Shown: positions 43,000-43,057 of the stretch, one piece after another
How positions within the stretch are numbered: the first letter of the stretch is position 1
How the letters are laid out: every line of letters begins with the position of its first letter
NCBI GenBank assembly: GCA_947259915.1
Contig: CAMYOC010000020.1
Coordinates: 1,956 to 45,012, forward strand
DNA: 43,057 bases
Direction: 5' to 3'
Source of the DNA: an uncultured Gammaproteobacteria bacterium
Lineage (GTDB): Bacteria > Pseudomonadota > Gammaproteobacteria > Steroidobacterales > XN24
The notes under the pieces: model-generated
What the model was told of the DNA's origin: nothing
Seen by the model: only the letters and a program-made list of their open reading frames with translations
Database searches by the model: none
Position numbers and translations under genes: made by a program

Positions 43000-43057
43000 T
43001 GAACCCTCTTGCTGCCCGCGTCGGACGAATCAAGCCCTCCCCCACGCTCGCCGTCAC
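43000..43057 (+). CDS. Start of PLP-dependent (aspartate-type) aminotransferase, truncated by window end
   Basis: Only 19 codons are visible, from GTG 43000 with AGGA seven bases upstream: VNPLAARVGRIKPSPTLAV. This matches the well-known opening of class I aspartate aminotransferases (L..R...IKPSPTLAVTAKA). Divergence from uvrB is a common gammaproteobacterial arrangement. The catalytic lysine and fold are outside the window, so the call rests on the N-terminal signature and context. Confidence 0.75.

Overview
The window looks like chromosomal DNA from a GC-rich, free-living, non-enteric gammaproteobacterium. The thrS-infC-rpmI-rplT-pheST-ihfA-merR order, the uvrB/aminotransferase divergence and the MlaA/MlaC/AsmA proteins all point that way. 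I see no IS element, integrase, phage gene or CRISPR array.

Region 1 (1 to about 22.7 kb, mostly minus strand) is a maltodextrin and glycogen catabolic locus. In transcription order it holds glycogen phosphorylase (glgP), branching enzyme (glgB), an aldo/keto reductase, glycogen debranching enzyme (glgX) and a 1,933-residue secreted lipoprotein pullulanase (pulA) with five extra repeat modules. After an interruption come a GH13 lipoprotein amylase, a MalK-type ATPase, a MalE-type binding protein and the start of a probable MalF-type permease. The logic is: cleave alpha-glucans at the cell surface, import maltodextrins, then store or phosphorolyse them. glgA and glgC are not in the window. The interruption (4.6 to 8.7 kb) holds a DUF5989-like micro-membrane protein and two paralogous membrane-anchored SGNH-hydrolase/TPR proteins that face each other with 1 bp between their stop codons.

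Region 2 (22.9 to 29.9 kb) is an envelope-lipid neighbourhood: a large AsmA-family protein, an orphan MlaC-like protein, a 2OG-Fe(II) oxygenase (opposite strand), a secreted alpha/beta hydrolase and MlaA. No mlaFEDB genes are present. A strong hairpin terminator closes it.

Region 3 (29.95 to 33.3 kb) is a two-gene unit: a molybdopterin/4Fe-4S oxidoreductase translationally coupled to an FMN alpha-hydroxy-acid dehydrogenase.

Region 4 (33.4 to 43.06 kb, minus strand) is the translation operon: tRNA-Val(GAC), thrS, infC (apparently starting at a rare AUC codon), rpmI, rplT, pheS, pheT, ihfA and a MerR regulator, then tRNA-Pro(GGG). uvrB lies upstream and an aminotransferase starts divergently at the right edge. 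pheS is broken here: about 134 nt including class II motif 2 are missing, with a frameshift. As PheS is essential, this is a sequence/assembly artefact or a sign of another copy. Strong hairpins sit before thrS and before pheS and may be attenuators.

The most notable points are the broken pheS, the modular pullulanase, the convergent SGNH pair with DUF5989, the AUC start of infC, and the lipid-transport neighbourhood lacking an ABC core.
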